Source: Zingiber officinale
Lineage: Eukaryota > Streptophyta > Magnoliopsida > Zingiberales > Zingiberaceae
Length of the DNA stretch: 64,000 nt
Direction of reading: 5' to 3'
Assembly (NCBI RefSeq): GCF_018446385.1
Contig: NC_055992.1
Location: 18,756,877 to 18,820,876, forward strand
Shown here piece by piece: positions 1 through 11,427 of this stretch. A model generated the notes under the pieces. The model saw nothing but the letters and a program-made list of their open reading frames with translations. It did no database searches and was not told the origin of the DNA. A program made the translations under genes and the position numbers. Position 1 is the first letter of the stretch, and each line of letters starts with the position of its first letter.

Positions 1-891
1 TTCTCCTTTGATTTTGGCCAGATTCTTCTTCTTTGTACATTGACTCCGATAATGTCTATTTTGTTGACACAAGAAGCATAAAATTTGTTCCTTGCTCTTG
101 TGTACCATGGGGCCGACCTTCTTTTGCTTCTTCTTGCCCTTTGGTGCCAGTTGACTCTTTTTCTTGGTCAACTTAAGGCACTTGCTCTTGTAGTATCCAT
201 GCTCCCTACACTCAAAGCGAATAATGTGATTTTTATTTTTACAAATTGAAATTTTTATACCTTTACTTGTAGGGGTGGCACTTTCTCTATTTGATCCGGA
301 TGAAGAGACTTCTTCTTGATCTGGCATTGATGTTACACTCTCCCCCTCAATTCTTGAGGTGGAGGTCTCTTTATCTTCATCCTCATGCACATGAAATAAG
401 GAGTATACTCCTTTGCCTTTGTCTTCGTGCTCTCTAGAGGATGAACCTTTTTCTTCTTCTTTCGATGTTGAGCATCTCTCAACTTTGGATTCCTCTTCTT
501 CTTGATGCAATGAGTTTCCCTCTTTGGATTCTTCTTGATTTTGTATAGTGGAGGGATCTTCATGGATTCTTGCAAATTTACTCCAAAGCTTCTTAACCTC
601 CTCAAATTCTCCTATCTTGCTCAAGATGTTGCAAGGTAATAAATTAACCAATAGCTTGGTCACTTTATTATTAGCCTCACATTTTTGGATTTGCTCTTAA
701 CTTCATTTGCTCCTTTTGATGAGTTTTCCTTTTAAATCTCTTGGAGCTTGAAAATCCTCTATTAGAGCAAACCATTGTTCTATTTCCATCATGAAGAAGT
801 TTTAAATTCTTGATTTCCAAGAATCGAAGCTTGTCATTGTGAATGGTAGAGGCACCCTCGTGTCGAATTCGAGTTCATCTCGGAATTCCAT
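1..891 (-). pseudogene. LTR-retrotransposon gag relic with zinc knuckle (partial)
   Basis: Read on the minus strand from a likely start codon at 891-889, the sequence translates to a retrotransposon Gag-like protein. It has an N-terminal block resembling Gag polypeptides of plant Copia-type elements (residues such as VPLPFT...SFDSWKSR...FFMMEIEQWFAL), then an acidic, Lys/Glu-rich segment, then a CCHC zinc knuckle (CFLCQQNRHYRSQC, spacing C-x2-C-x4-H-x4-C) near 15-75. A second upstream knuckle is degenerate: its first Cys is Arg and its His is Tyr. Several in-frame stops and at least one frame change break the reading, so it is not a functional gene. The primer-binding site and LTR follow at 1000-2496, so this is the 5' end of a minus-strand element whose pol would lie left of the window. 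Copia assignment is by overall resemblance only. Confidence 0.75.
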
Positions 892-999
892 CTTTAAGTT
901 AAGCTTTTGAAATCTTTGACTTGTTGACTTTTGTGCTTCAACTTCTTCTTCCTCTAGCTTATTGCCCTTCCGGTCATAAGTTTGGTGAAAAGCGGTCTC

Positions 1000-1011
1000 G
1001 CTCTGATACTA
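1000..1011 (-). other. Primer-binding site (initiator-Met tRNA type, one mismatch)
   Basis: On the minus strand the bases read TAGTATCAGAGC, one change from TGGTATCAGAGC, the complement of the 3' end of plant initiator-Met tRNA. It lies 2 bases from the LTR end at 1014, the expected place for reverse-transcription priming. Confidence 0.8.
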
Positions 1012-1013
1012 CT

Positions 1014-2496
1014 TGTTGAGACACTTTGGAGCTAGAGGGGGGTGAATAGCTTCTCGTTCTTTGTTGATGATAATGTGCAGCGGATAAACACGACGTAAAG
1101 CTCCCCAATGTTAACAAGATGGATTTACTTGGTATCCGCCTCAAGAAGAAATGACTAATCTAAGAATCCGGCCCTCATGCACACTCTCCACTATGAAACA
1201 CTCCTTCTTGGAAATAATTCAGAGGTAGAGAAGCCTCATACAAGCTCTCAATACAGAAATACAAGAAGAAGAACAAAAGAGGCTAATACAATAATAAATC
1301 TTGCAAGATTTACAAACATGAAACCCTAGCTTACTTCTTTTTCTTATTTTGCAATGCCTCTTGGCCTTGGAAGTATAGTAGCACTTGTCTCTAAAGAGAC
1401 TCAAGAACCAGCGGTGATGTCTGCGTGAGCTTGGTGAAAAAGATCGGAGAGCTATTCTGTCGAGAGTGGTGAAATAGTACATGTGAATGTCTTTTATCAG
1501 GCTGATAACGACTAGTTTTTCAAGTTTAATCGATTAAACCTTCTAAATCAATTAGACCAATCAATTTGGAAGCCTTCTGTTCGCACGAGAATAGCCCATA
1601 AGTGATTAAGCTTCCCTGCTTAATTGCTTATCAAACTCTGTACATTCACGAAATATAGGCTTAATCGATTGTCATAATCAATTAATCATTCATAATCAAT
1701 TAACCTAATTGATTATGAACATCTCTGTACATTTCGCGAAAACTGCTTAATTGATTACCTTAATCTATTAAGCTTCGGTAATCGACTAACCTAGTTGATT
1801 ACAAAATCCTAACTTCTAAACTGAAGTCTAAGGTTCCTTTATCCAATATATGGTCAACCATGACCTGTTGGAATTTTTCATTACCTAGCATATGGTCAAC
1901 CTTGACCTGTTGGGTCTTCTTCATCAAGTGTCCGGTCAATCCTGACCCACCTGAATTTTCATATGCATGTCTAGCTTCACTCATCAGGACTTTCTCACTG
2001 CCTAGCTTCACTCACTAGGACTTTCACCTACCTTCACTCATCAGGATTTTTCTTCTGCCTAGATTCACTAACTAGGACTTTTCACCTGCCTTCACTCACC
2101 AGAATTTTTATTCTGCCCAGCTTCACTCACTAGGACTTCTCATCTGCCTAACCTCACTCACTAGGACTTTCCACACCAAGTATCCGATCAACACTGATCC
2201 ACTTGGATTTTCTTCTTCTGCCAACCTTCTCGTTGGACTTACCCTTGTCTAACTTCCATTTAGGACTTCCCAGTCAAGTATTTGATCAACCTTGACCAAC
2301 TTGACTCTTCTTCACATCAAATTAGTCAACCCTTGACCAGAGGAGAATTACACCAATAATCTCCCCAAATAGATAATTACAACTGCAATCGTCATATATT
2401 GTCAAACATCAAAACTCAAACATCAAGACTCAAGCTTCATCAAACTGGTCAACCTTTATCTAGGAAAATTGCACCAATAAATAGTACGTCGACACA
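1014..2496 (-). mobile_element. 5' LTR of the minus-strand retrotransposon
   Basis: The 1483-bp block runs between TGTTGAGACA at 1014 and CGACACA ending at 2496, so on its own strand it starts TGTG and ends CAACA (TG...CA). It directly abuts the primer-binding site and the gag relic. It shares the subterminal string AGAGGGGGGTGAAT with the solo LTR at 16348-17439, so the two are related families. The other LTR of this element is outside the window, so no target duplication can be checked. Confidence 0.75.
1965..2200. repeat. Degenerate 30-40 bp tandem repeats inside the LTR
   Basis: About six imperfect copies of a motif built on CTTCACTCACTAGGACTTT alternating with CTGCCTAG-like spacers. They lie wholly inside the 1014-2496 LTR and have no coding meaning. 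Confidence 0.75.
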
Positions 2497-2879
2497 CTAC
2501 CATGACCAACAGTTTCGAATAAGTAGGATAGGTGGCATTTGGTGCCCCTCATAACCTCTGGTTTAGCCACTATGACTTGGCAATGACCTCCGAAAAGGAA
2601 GATAGTCGGAGTATGAAGCTAGTTGGAAGGATTAGAGGAAAAAAAAAAGAGACCCAACCTTTGTTAGAAATGTGAATAAAAAAGAGGTGGAAAGGAAAGA
2701 AGCTTCATTATGAATGTGACTTTAATCCCACATTAAGAGTTTCAAGGTATAGTGGTCGGTATATTGATTCACACACATTGATGATGTGAACAAATACATG
2801 GGAAGAGTCTCTCTTGTTGGTTGCTACTTGGAATACCGTCCTAGTTCCCTTTTTGTACAAGCATAGAACTATCCTAAAT
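2497..2879. other. Unassigned junction between two LTR remnants
   Basis: No gene is seen. The sequence lies between the LTR ending at 2496 and the repeat remnant beginning near 2880; it may be its 3' flank or part of it. A short A-rich run occurs at about 2639-2650. Confidence 0.4.
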
Positions 2880-5174
2880 TTGGATTGTAAACGATGCTTA
2901 ACATTATTAATCCAAATTATCCTTCAGAAGTTAAACTTGGATTGGAAACGATACTTAACATTTTGACTCCAAGTTTAACCGATGTGATCTTCCTAAGTTA
3001 AACCATATTACAGAAGTTATCAAATATCTATTTCAAAGATCAGCTTCCAGGTTAAACATGGCGAGGCACTAGGCCTTCTTGGGTATGGGATCATCCACCA
3101 CTTCCTAGACAAAGCCTTTCAAAGAAATCGGATATTTAACTTCTTACAGTAAACTAGGTTTAACTATAGAGACTTCAATAGAAACACATTATCGAAACAT
3201 GAAATCGAAAAATAAAATCGATAACAAAAAATGATAACTTAAAACCGATAATCTCTTGTGTTTGGTTTTTCAAGATCTATACAAAAGATGAACTAGTTAT
3301 GATGCAGAAACTAATAACTAGTTATACCTTTTGTAGCTTATAGACCTCTTGATCTTCTGCTGTATTCCCCTCCTTCTCTTGGACGTCGTGTAGGCGACGA
3401 TCTTCCAAGATAAAATCCACTCAAGCTTCTTCCAAGGCTTCCAAGATCCGACCACCAACTAACCTCCAAGGGATGCTAGACAAGAGAGCTTCCTTCTCTT
3501 CTTCTTCTCCTTCAAGCAACCGACCACCAAGAGATTACCACAATTGATGCCACCGACCTCCAAGGAAGAAAACAAAAGGAGAAGAGAGAAGGACAAGGGT
3601 CGGCCACCAAGGATTGGAAGAGAGGAATAGAAGATGTGTTATCTCATGAGGCACCCCTCCATCTCTTTTATAATCCTTGGTCTTGGCAAAAAAGGAAAGT
3701 TTTAAAACAAAAAATTAAAACTTCCTTTTATACTTGTCATGGTCAGCCACCTACTTATGCTCTAAATAAGGAAAGTTTTAAACATAAAATTAAAACTTCC
3801 TTATTTGTTTTTGGTAAGAAATTTTTAATAAAAAAATTTCTCTTTTAAATCCCTTGTTGGTTATAAAAGTAAAATTTTATAAATTAAAATCTCTCTTTTA
3901 AAACATGTGGATGGTTACAAAAAAAGGAAAGTTTTATCAAAAATTAAAATCTTCCTTTTAACTACAAATATGGAAAGATCTCAAACATTTCTCTTAATCC
4001 TTTGTAGAAAGCTATAAAAGGAAAGATTCTAAAATTTTAAAACTCTCTTTTAAAACCATAGCTTCCACAAAGGAAAGATTTTAAAAATTAAAACACCCTT
4101 TTATTTTAATGTGGTCAGCCACCTTGCTTGGGCTCCAAGCTTGGTCGGCCATAAACTTGGCTCCATCTTTTGGCTTGGTTGACCCTAGGTTGGGCTCCAA
4201 GCTTGGCCTGGCCGGCCAAAATGAGATGGGTAAGAAGCTTGGCTCTAAGTGGATATAAGGTTTTATAAATAAGATGCTACAATAGGGACCGAGAGGAGAA
4301 ATTGATTTTGGTCTCCCGATGAGCTTGAGCTTCTAGTGTTCGCCTCGAACACTCAACTCAAGTTCATCAATAATAACTCATACCACTAAAGAGTTATTAT
4401 TGCACTACCGCACCAATCTCATATTACAATATGGGCTCCTTCTTATCATGAGTGTGTTAGTCTCCCTGTGTTTAAGATATGGAATACCCACTAATTAAAT
4501 GAGTTACTGACAACTCACTTAATTAATATCTAGCTCCAAGAGTAGTATCACTCAACCTTATTGTCATGTCGGACTAAGTCCACCTGCAGGGTTTAGATGA
4601 CAATCCTTATGAGCTCCTCAAGGGGGCATCATCAACCTAGATTACTAGAACACAATTTCATTCTATAATCAACAACACACCATATAAATAATATCATTTC
4701 CCAACTTATCGGGTCTATTGATTTAATGAACTAAATCGCACCCTCTGATAAATTAAAGAAATAAATATTAAGTATACGTGTTTGTTATTATATCATGATT
4801 AAGAGTATGCACTTCCATAATAACAGAGATTTTGTTCTTTTATGTAGTCAGTATAAAAAAAATATCTTAAATGGTCCTGCTCAATACACTAATAGTGTAC
4901 TAGTGTAATTTTATAGTCAAGATAAACTAATACCAAATTACACTACAACCACTCCAATGGTTTGTCCCATTTTATCTTGATTGTGAGCTACTATTTATAA
5001 TTTATAAGGAATTGATAACATGAACTTCTGTGTGTCTCCTCACACCATGTTATCTACAATATAAATTAAATGGACAACTACACTTAGCATAAATGTAGAC
5101 ATTTAACCAATGTGATTCTTATTTCAAAATAACTGTTTATACAAAAAGCTAGACTTTTAGTATACACTCTAACA
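2880..5174 (-). mobile_element. LTR-retrotransposon LTR remnant
   Basis: On the minus strand it begins TGTTAGAGTGTATAC at 5174, a typical LTR start. It continues through AT-rich sequence, a block on a CTGCAGGTGGACTTAGTCC motif (about 4565-4600) and a set of imperfect repeats between about 3660 and 4110 that alternate AAGTTTTAAAA/TAAAACTTCC-like strings. No coding region, PBS or second LTR was found, and the left limit is approximate. It is probably a solo or truncated LTR of a Copia-like family. Confidence 0.55.
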
Positions 5175-5263
5175 TCTCTCTCTCACGCGTGGGTGTGTAG
5201 GGGGAGTGCAAATTCAGAGTCTGGATTGCACTGAACCAAGTTAACTTATGTGTGAGCATGACT

Positions 5264-5405
5264 TGTGCGCGTTGAATACTGGACCAGTCGAGGCAAAAAT
5301 TTACCTAAGCTAATAAACCAATGTTTTGCCAAAGTGTGCGCGTTGAAGACTAGACCAGTCGAGGTAAAAAATTGCCTAAGCTAATAAACCAATGTTTTGC
5401 CAGAT
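5264..5405. repeat. 71-bp direct tandem duplication
   Basis: Two near-identical 71-bp copies, each beginning TGTGCGCGTTGAA and ending near ATGTTTTGCC, differ at only a few positions. They lie upstream of the TATA box of the LTR-like block. Confidence 0.9.
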
Positions 5406-5816
5406 AAATCATTTTGCTACTTATTAATATAGAATCTATAAATGAACGAGTGAAACATTGGCGTTTCAAAGCCTGGTGAGTAATAATCATTAATTGATCA
5501 TTAAAAGTTGTTCATTGGTTTGAGCTCCTATATAAGAAGACTACGATCACAGGCAAAGGGGTACACACAGAAAAAACTCTGCACCGACGTTCCCCCTTGC
5601 TCTTCTTTGTCGTGTTTCTCTTTCTTGGTGTTATACCCATGATAGCAGTAGGATATCCCTCAGTTCACCGTGACTGCAAATGTTTGGTGTGTATCACGGT
5701 TACCATTGTATCATGGGAAATAGACAACCCGAGAAAACCTCGAAGCACAGTCATAGGTAAGGTGAATCTGTTTTAAGGAAACTACATCCATATAGGCCTC
5801 GAAATCTTCAGTCGCT

Positions 5817-6110
5817 TAGCCGCTCTACACTCAGCCACTCGGTCGCTTTGCACTCGGTCACTCGGTACTCAGTTGCTCAACCTCTTTGCACTCAAGCACT
5901 CTGCATTCTTCAGCCGCTTGGCCGCTCTGCACTCAGTCGCTCGGCTGTTCTGCACTCAGCCACTCTGTACTCAACTGCTCAACCGCTATGCACTCAGCTG
6001 CTCGGCCACTTTGCACTCAGCCACTCGGCCGCTCTGTCACTCTACACTCGGTTGCTCTATACTCTACACTCGACTGCTCTACACTCAGTCATTCTGAACT
6101 TAGCCGCTCT
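5817..6110. repeat. Degenerate short tandem repeats (CACTCGG/CTCTGCACTCAG type)
   Basis: Roughly 20-bp units containing GCTCTGCACTCAG or close variants are repeated more than ten times. Open frames in all three + phases across the block are a consequence of the repeat. Confidence 0.8.
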
Positions 6111-6601
6111 GCACTCAGCCACTCTACAATCTGTAATCTACACTCAGCACTTGACAGAAATCAACCCCCGCTGGCAGCCTGAGATTATCTGCTCAGGTCA
6201 TCTCGATAAATAAGTTGAATTTGATTTGGTGTAATTTTAATTCGGCTGATTCATCCAAAATCTCTGACAGATTATCCAACAGTCTCGCCCTCTAAACTAT
6301 CCAGCTAGATAATGTTATAGTTGGTGAGCTGCAACGCCAGCAACAACAGGAACCCCTTCGACTTCCTCTAACCGGTAGAGAAAGAGGGGAATCATAGACA
6401 AGTGTGCTACATGTTTGATGGTCGGAGGGGGAGCAAAGTTGAGTTGCCACTAGTCATTGTTAGAGCATGGGCGGTAAGACTAGAGATGATCCCTTTGCTA
6501 GTTGGCTTGCAACTAAATCTCCGACAGCTATCATAGAGTCTATCATTCTAGTTCCAACGGAACAGTCGCAACACGAATTTATAAAAAAACAAAAATAGAG
6601 A

Positions 6602-6605
<4 letters not shown>

Positions 6606-6641
<36 letters not shown>
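6606..6641. repeat. (TA)n microsatellite
   Basis: About 18 uninterrupted TA dinucleotides. Confidence 0.97.
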
Positions 6642-6643
<2 letters not shown>

Positions 6644-6754
6644 CATTAGTAATAAAAAAATAAAATAAATGGAGCTATTAAAAAATCAATACATAATTAT
6701 CATACAATAATATCATAATGAAAAAATACAATAAAAATTATACCTTATCGGAGT

Positions 6755-9180
6755 TAATATCACGAAGAGTAACGAGGAGGAACTAAATCTTCATTATATT
6801 CTCCTTGAGTATCATATTGATTAAATTGATCTCCAATATATAAGTGTCAATATAAATTATATTCTTCTTGAGTATCATATTGATTAAATTGATCTCTAAT
6901 ATATGGGTGTCGATATAAATTAACATTAAATTGTCAATATAACTACGGTTTGATTGAGTTGATGGAAGATGTTCAGAATTAGATAATTGACTTTGTAATA
7001 ATGTTTCATCACAATAATTGTAATATCTAAAACCTTGATACCCAACAAAACTACTTGATGATTTATAACGTCCAATATTGCTCCTAAAAGATGTTGAATA
7101 ATAAGGAATTACATTATGTACATTATCAAAATAACCATCAAATTCATAATGTCTAATTCCACTTATATAGGATGGTGAATAATTAGATGATATATCAAAT
7201 GAATATTGTTTGGGTTGATCACTACCATAGTATTCATATCGTCCTAATTGATATTGAATTGGACTATGCCCAATGCCTTGTGACTCTCAATTATAATTTT
7301 TTGATCCATAATCATCTCTTATGGGAATTTGTTGGTTCCCTCTCAAAACTAGATATTTAATATATTCTTCAACACTTATATACTGTTGTGAAGATCCAAT
7401 CAAATGTTATTTATCATCGATAGCATGAGATTCTAATAAATTTGCCAAAAACAGATGTTATCTCCTAGGTCGATACCCATGATTAGGATCTTGTGTTGCA
7501 TAATAATTCTCATAACCTTGTGCATGACTTTGATGACCATGATGTTCACAATGACTTTGTTGATTGTTTCCATCATTTGATTATCATTGTCGTCACCTTC
7601 ATCACTATTTTCACTATCATGATAATCCTTTTCCTTTCAATTGTGTTAAAGTTTCTATAGTATTCGTATTTCTTGAATGACTTTGAATGCTTATAATTGT
7701 GTTGTCTTCTTTAGCATTTGATGTTTGAAATGTTTGATCTAATCATGTTAAATCATCATCTTCTAAAACTGGTGGTCTATTATCTCTTGTCCATTCATTT
7801 AAGATGTCATCATCATGAAAAATGTTATTGAGGTCTATCAGGTTGTAAAAAAACATCTTCTTCTTTTCTACATTTCATGTTTCCTACCTTAAGCCACATA
7901 TTGTAGTGAACATAAACTAATTTTTGTACAACTTTTCAATAGTCAAGCAATTGCAAAGTTTTGTGTGTATAAGAGACCATGTACTCTAATTTCTTTCACA
8001 TCTCGAAGACAAGCATGTTTGACTTAGAATTTTTATTGCAATTTTTCGAAGGTATGAGGCATCTTCACCATAATCACTCCACCATTTAGCTTACCGATTT
8101 CACCTTTTATAGAATTTTATTGTCATTTTCGCTCTATTCATTACTTCATAGATAATTGGCATTATTGGTTTTTAATTTTGGTCAACTAATTTCAAAACTT
8201 TAACTAATGATTCAATTGCATCACAAATACCATGAGTCATCTTCTAAAATTTTCCATCCATAATGATGTTTGTAATTTTTCTACTTCTTTTCTTTCCTTT
8301 TTATTTTTTTTTGCTTACTTGCTTATGTTATTGTATGCTTCCTAATTACAGGAAGTGCACATTCTTTTTAAATATGAAGAATGTCAAACAAGACTTTCAA
8401 TTGAAATAAATTCTATCACAAATCGAGTTATTCTATATCTCAATAATTCAAGGTCATTTGTAAATGTTTTCATCAAATTCACAACTCTATCACTATTATA
8501 TATGAAGCTCGTTATATGCTTAGTTTTCTCAATGCACTTTTTCCTTTCATCATCTTGCCAACATCTTCTAGCATGAGGTCGATACAATGTGCCGCATAAG
8601 GAGACCAAAACAAATGTGATTTTTTCTACCATCAATTTGGCACCAACGACTTATTTGCACCTTTGTTGTATGTGACAACTTACACAACATTTTTCTTCCT
8701 GATTTTATCAATAATTTTATTTAAGAAAAATAAAATCAATTGTCTTTACGTTATTCGTGTTAACAGAACTATGAAATATTATATTATGGTCACAATCATA
8801 AAATTTATGATTGAATGCTTATTAAGTGTGCTCTAACCATCGCTCATTATTGTACTTCCATATTTTGACCATTTTGATCTTAAAATATGTGCTCAAATAT
8901 TCATTTATCTCATCCACCTTCTCTTTTAAATAAACACTACAAATTTGACATCCTATAGGATCTTTTATTCATGTTTCAGTCTTAGTAATGATGTTTATCA
9001 TGGACGGTAGTATGAAATAGCAATGTATATGAACCATTTTACCTTACCAATGTCTTGTGCCTTTTCAGCACCAAACTAGTTTTTAATACTCTTATGTTTC
9101 TTGGAAAACATAAAAGACTTAATTCCTTTTGATGGTATCAAGAATCTTCTCTTACACTAAAGCTTCGAGATATCTCTTTT
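6755..9180 (-). pseudogene. hAT-superfamily transposase relic
   Basis: Minus-strand translation in shifting frames gives the core of a plant hAT (DUF659 plus hAT dimerisation) transposase. At 8860-8600: TIMSDGW-like, then a VVT...N..AN-like stretch. At 8635-8384: an open frame holding the CC.HC.DLMLED-like region decayed to LYRPHARRCW, followed by KKCIEKTKHITSFIYNSD and LMKTFTNDLELLRYRITRF. At about 7925-7870: the C-terminal LTIEKLYKLVYVHYNMWLK. At about 7800: WTRDNRPPVLEDDDL. A Tyr/Ser-rich tail extends to about 6755. Stops and frameshifts are frequent, so it is long inactive. Terminal inverted repeats were not securely found. Confidence 0.8.
6794..6919 (-). repeat. 63-bp direct duplication in the hAT C-terminal tail
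   Basis: Units 6794-6856 and 6857-6919 are near identical (both contain AGTATCATATTGATTAAATT). The period is 63 bp, exactly 21 codons, so the duplication kept the transposase frame. Confidence 0.85.
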
Positions 9181-10920
9181 CTCTAATCGATCAAACAAAT
9201 AAATTTTTGTTCCATTAACTATATTAAATCAAACAACATTTGGTTATATTTTACTTCTCATAACTTTAATTATATAATTACTTGATAATCACATCACTAA
9301 AATTATATAATATAATTTAAACTAAATACATCCTAAACTATTTTATTTTTTCTTTACATTAAATTTTACTGGTCTTAAAGTCTTATATATTTTTTTTTCA
9401 TAAAATTGATGATATTTTATTAAGAGTTTTATGATATGCAGACTGCAGTAACGAAAATATATTATTTTAATCTCATAATTTTTATTATAACTTTTCTATA
9501 AAATTTAGATAATATTATAATATTATTTTATAATTATCACCCTCCATTTAATCAAATTAAACATCAATACTTGACTATAATACCATTCTAAATAAATAAA
9601 TAATTTTATAGGGTTGATGATAGGTCTGGGAAAAAACAGACAACGATGAGGAGTGATGTGATGTGATGCACTTTAAATCTGTCGCTTTTTTTTATAAAAG
9701 CAAACGAAACATTAAAGAAAAAAACAAAACGGTAAAATCGAATCCAAAATCTCAAACCACATCTAAAGTTTCAAACCGTGTCGTTCCGTTTCAATCAAAC
9801 TATTGACGTTATTTACAGCAATATTGACATGGTATGAAAAAGTTCCGTGATAGAATGTCCGTTCCAGTGATTCCACGTCTGTTCCAATCAATCATGGTCG
9901 GAGCTGAGGAAGAAGGTTGTCGGGCAACTGCAAGAATAAGGTACGGTAAGGTAAGAATAAGATTGAATATTTAGTTAAAATTGAGTGATCGAATTGAATA
10001 GCTGAAAAATTAAATAAATTAAAACTTATTTGAACAATATTAAAACCTTATTCATTTTTAATTAAAAAAACTAAGATTTTATTTAATTAACTATATTTTT
10101 AATAAAAAAATAATTAAATTAATATTCTTATTATTTGATTTATTTAATTTAATTGAATTATAAATTTTAAAATCAAATTAAATTAATCAAAAATCAAACT
10201 TAATTTTTTAAAAAATTATATAAATTAAATTAAAATTTTAAATTTGATCCATCGATTAATTTGATTTTATTGAATTTTTACTCCGCTAGACGTGAAAACG
10301 TGCAAATAAAAGGCAATTTCGAATTTGAGTTGCGGGCTGGGCTGATCAAACAGAGTTGGTCCACTCTAATTTTGCTCGAGCTTTTGGGCTAGAGGTTAGG
10401 CCTCCCGTACCGGGCTGGAGAATCAAGATGAGGCTGGATGCTTGCTCGGTTTTATGGGTTCGGCTGTGATATTAACCCAGATCAGATCGGGCTGTTAAAG
10501 GTGCTAGGCTGCTCTTCCTTTGGGGGTTGTTCATGGCCCAGCTACATGTTGTTGGGCTGATGAACCTTCACAGCTACTGAATTTTAGCTACCGGACTACA
10601 GACTGAAGCTAGAAGTCATGCGATACAAGATCACACCACATGGCGCTTCAGCTGGTATATATGTAGTAGTTAAGGGTCATCTGTTGTGTGGGATTGAGTG
10701 AGGGTTGTATGAATTTGATTGGGTCTGCTGATTGTAGATATTTACTTGGATAACATAATCTCTTTATTTTTAAAAAATATCAATTCATCCCAGTTGGATA
10801 GTTGAATAAGGCCTCTGATCCAATTATTAAATTGAGGCAAATTTAATTTGCCTTCATCACGAGGTTAAATAGAAATCCTCCATGTATAATTGTATGGAGA
10901 GTCTTTCCATCATCTTCTCA
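9181..10920. other. AT-rich intergenic stretch, no gene seen
   Basis: No ORF with family resemblance is present. 9300-9620 and 9950-10270 are very AT-rich with short A/T runs. 9640-9905 contains several GTTCCG/CGGAAC-like strings that could be an end of the neighbouring hAT element, but no inverted-repeat partner was secured. 10300-10760 is moderately GC-rich and non-coding. Confidence 0.5.
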
Positions 10921-11110
10921 GGATGGTACAGTGGTTGAGATATGACATATTATCATATGAAATCTTGGGATCAAAATTTAGCGCGTTCGAGCATGTCTTG
11001 CCCACTTGCACTGATGGTTAGTAGTCATCCGTGATTTACCTTTTCCGTGTTGGTCTAGGGACGGATTGACAAGGGCACTAGGGGTGAACGAATCACCTTT
11101 TTGCCACATG
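10921..11110 (+). mobile_element. tRNA-derived SINE (family A)
   Basis: It starts GGATGGTACAGTGGTTGAGA (A-box like), has a B-box-like stretch around GCGTTCGAGCAT near 10982, a conserved middle CATCCGTGATTTACC, and the tail block GGGGTGAACGAATCACCTTT near 11085-11105. The tail block recurs in the SINE at 57275-57412 and the middle, inverted, at 31035-31246. Confidence 0.7.
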
Positions 11111-11130
11111 GAAAGCCCCTTCAACGGCCC

Positions 11131-11310
11131 AGGGGCTATGGTACAATAGAAGGGTGTCCAGTTATTACATAGGTACCCACGATTTGATTCTCATCTACGA
11201 TACATTTGTAGGGATTTTTCCTCCAAATGAGACTCGCAACCAAAGAATGTTGGGTTTCTGGGTCGTTTGCTGCAAGCGCTTCTCAATTTACCCTAGCGGC
11301 TAGTGAGAAA
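11131..11310 (+). mobile_element. Second SINE-like element (family B)
   Basis: It begins AGGGGCTATGGTACAATAG (A-box like), has a B-box-like GATTTGATTCTCATC near 11170, and a body ending in CCAAAGAATGTTGGGTTTCT (11235-11260). It lies directly behind the previous SINE. No target duplication was resolved. Confidence 0.6.
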
Positions 11311-11385
11311 CTTCCATAAGATCGGGTCGATCGTCGTAGATTCGATGTTACTTGACTGGTTAATCATGGAGAGTCCCTCCATAAT

Positions 11386-11427
11386 TAAGCCTCCACATGC
11401 TAGCACAATTAGTTTGGGTAAGAGTAT
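11386..11427 (+). repeat. Left fragment of tandem-array unit 1 (split by LTR element)
   Basis: TAAGCCTCCACATGCTAGCA... matches the starts of the array units at 18691, 19576 and 20567. The unit is interrupted at 11427 by the LTR element and resumes at 18214. Confidence 0.85.
11423..11427. repeat. 5-bp target-site duplication (left copy, AGTAT)
   Basis: AGTAT here and at 18209-18213 flank the LTR element. The other array units show the uninterrupted site ...AAGAGTATTACTATC. Confidence 0.85.

Larger units (their letters stand above)
5175..6320 (+). mobile_element. LTR-like promoter block plus repetitive leader of a retroelement
   Basis: A TATA-like CCTATATAAG at about 5528-5537 is followed by a pyrimidine-rich leader, then (5817-6110) by degenerate repeats of the type CACTCAGCCACTCGGTCGCT. 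The same order (TATA box, GGGAAATAG string, GAATxTGTTTTAAG..AAATTACxTC string, then CTCG/ACTCG-rich repeats) recurs at 27620-28490, which marks a dispersed retroelement family. Overlapping reading frames here come from the repeats and are not genes. Confidence 0.55.

Noticed and set aside
5848..6213. Three overlapping plus-strand frames of 74-121 codons
   Set aside because: They are by-products of the CACTCAG-type repeats; frames overlap in different phases.
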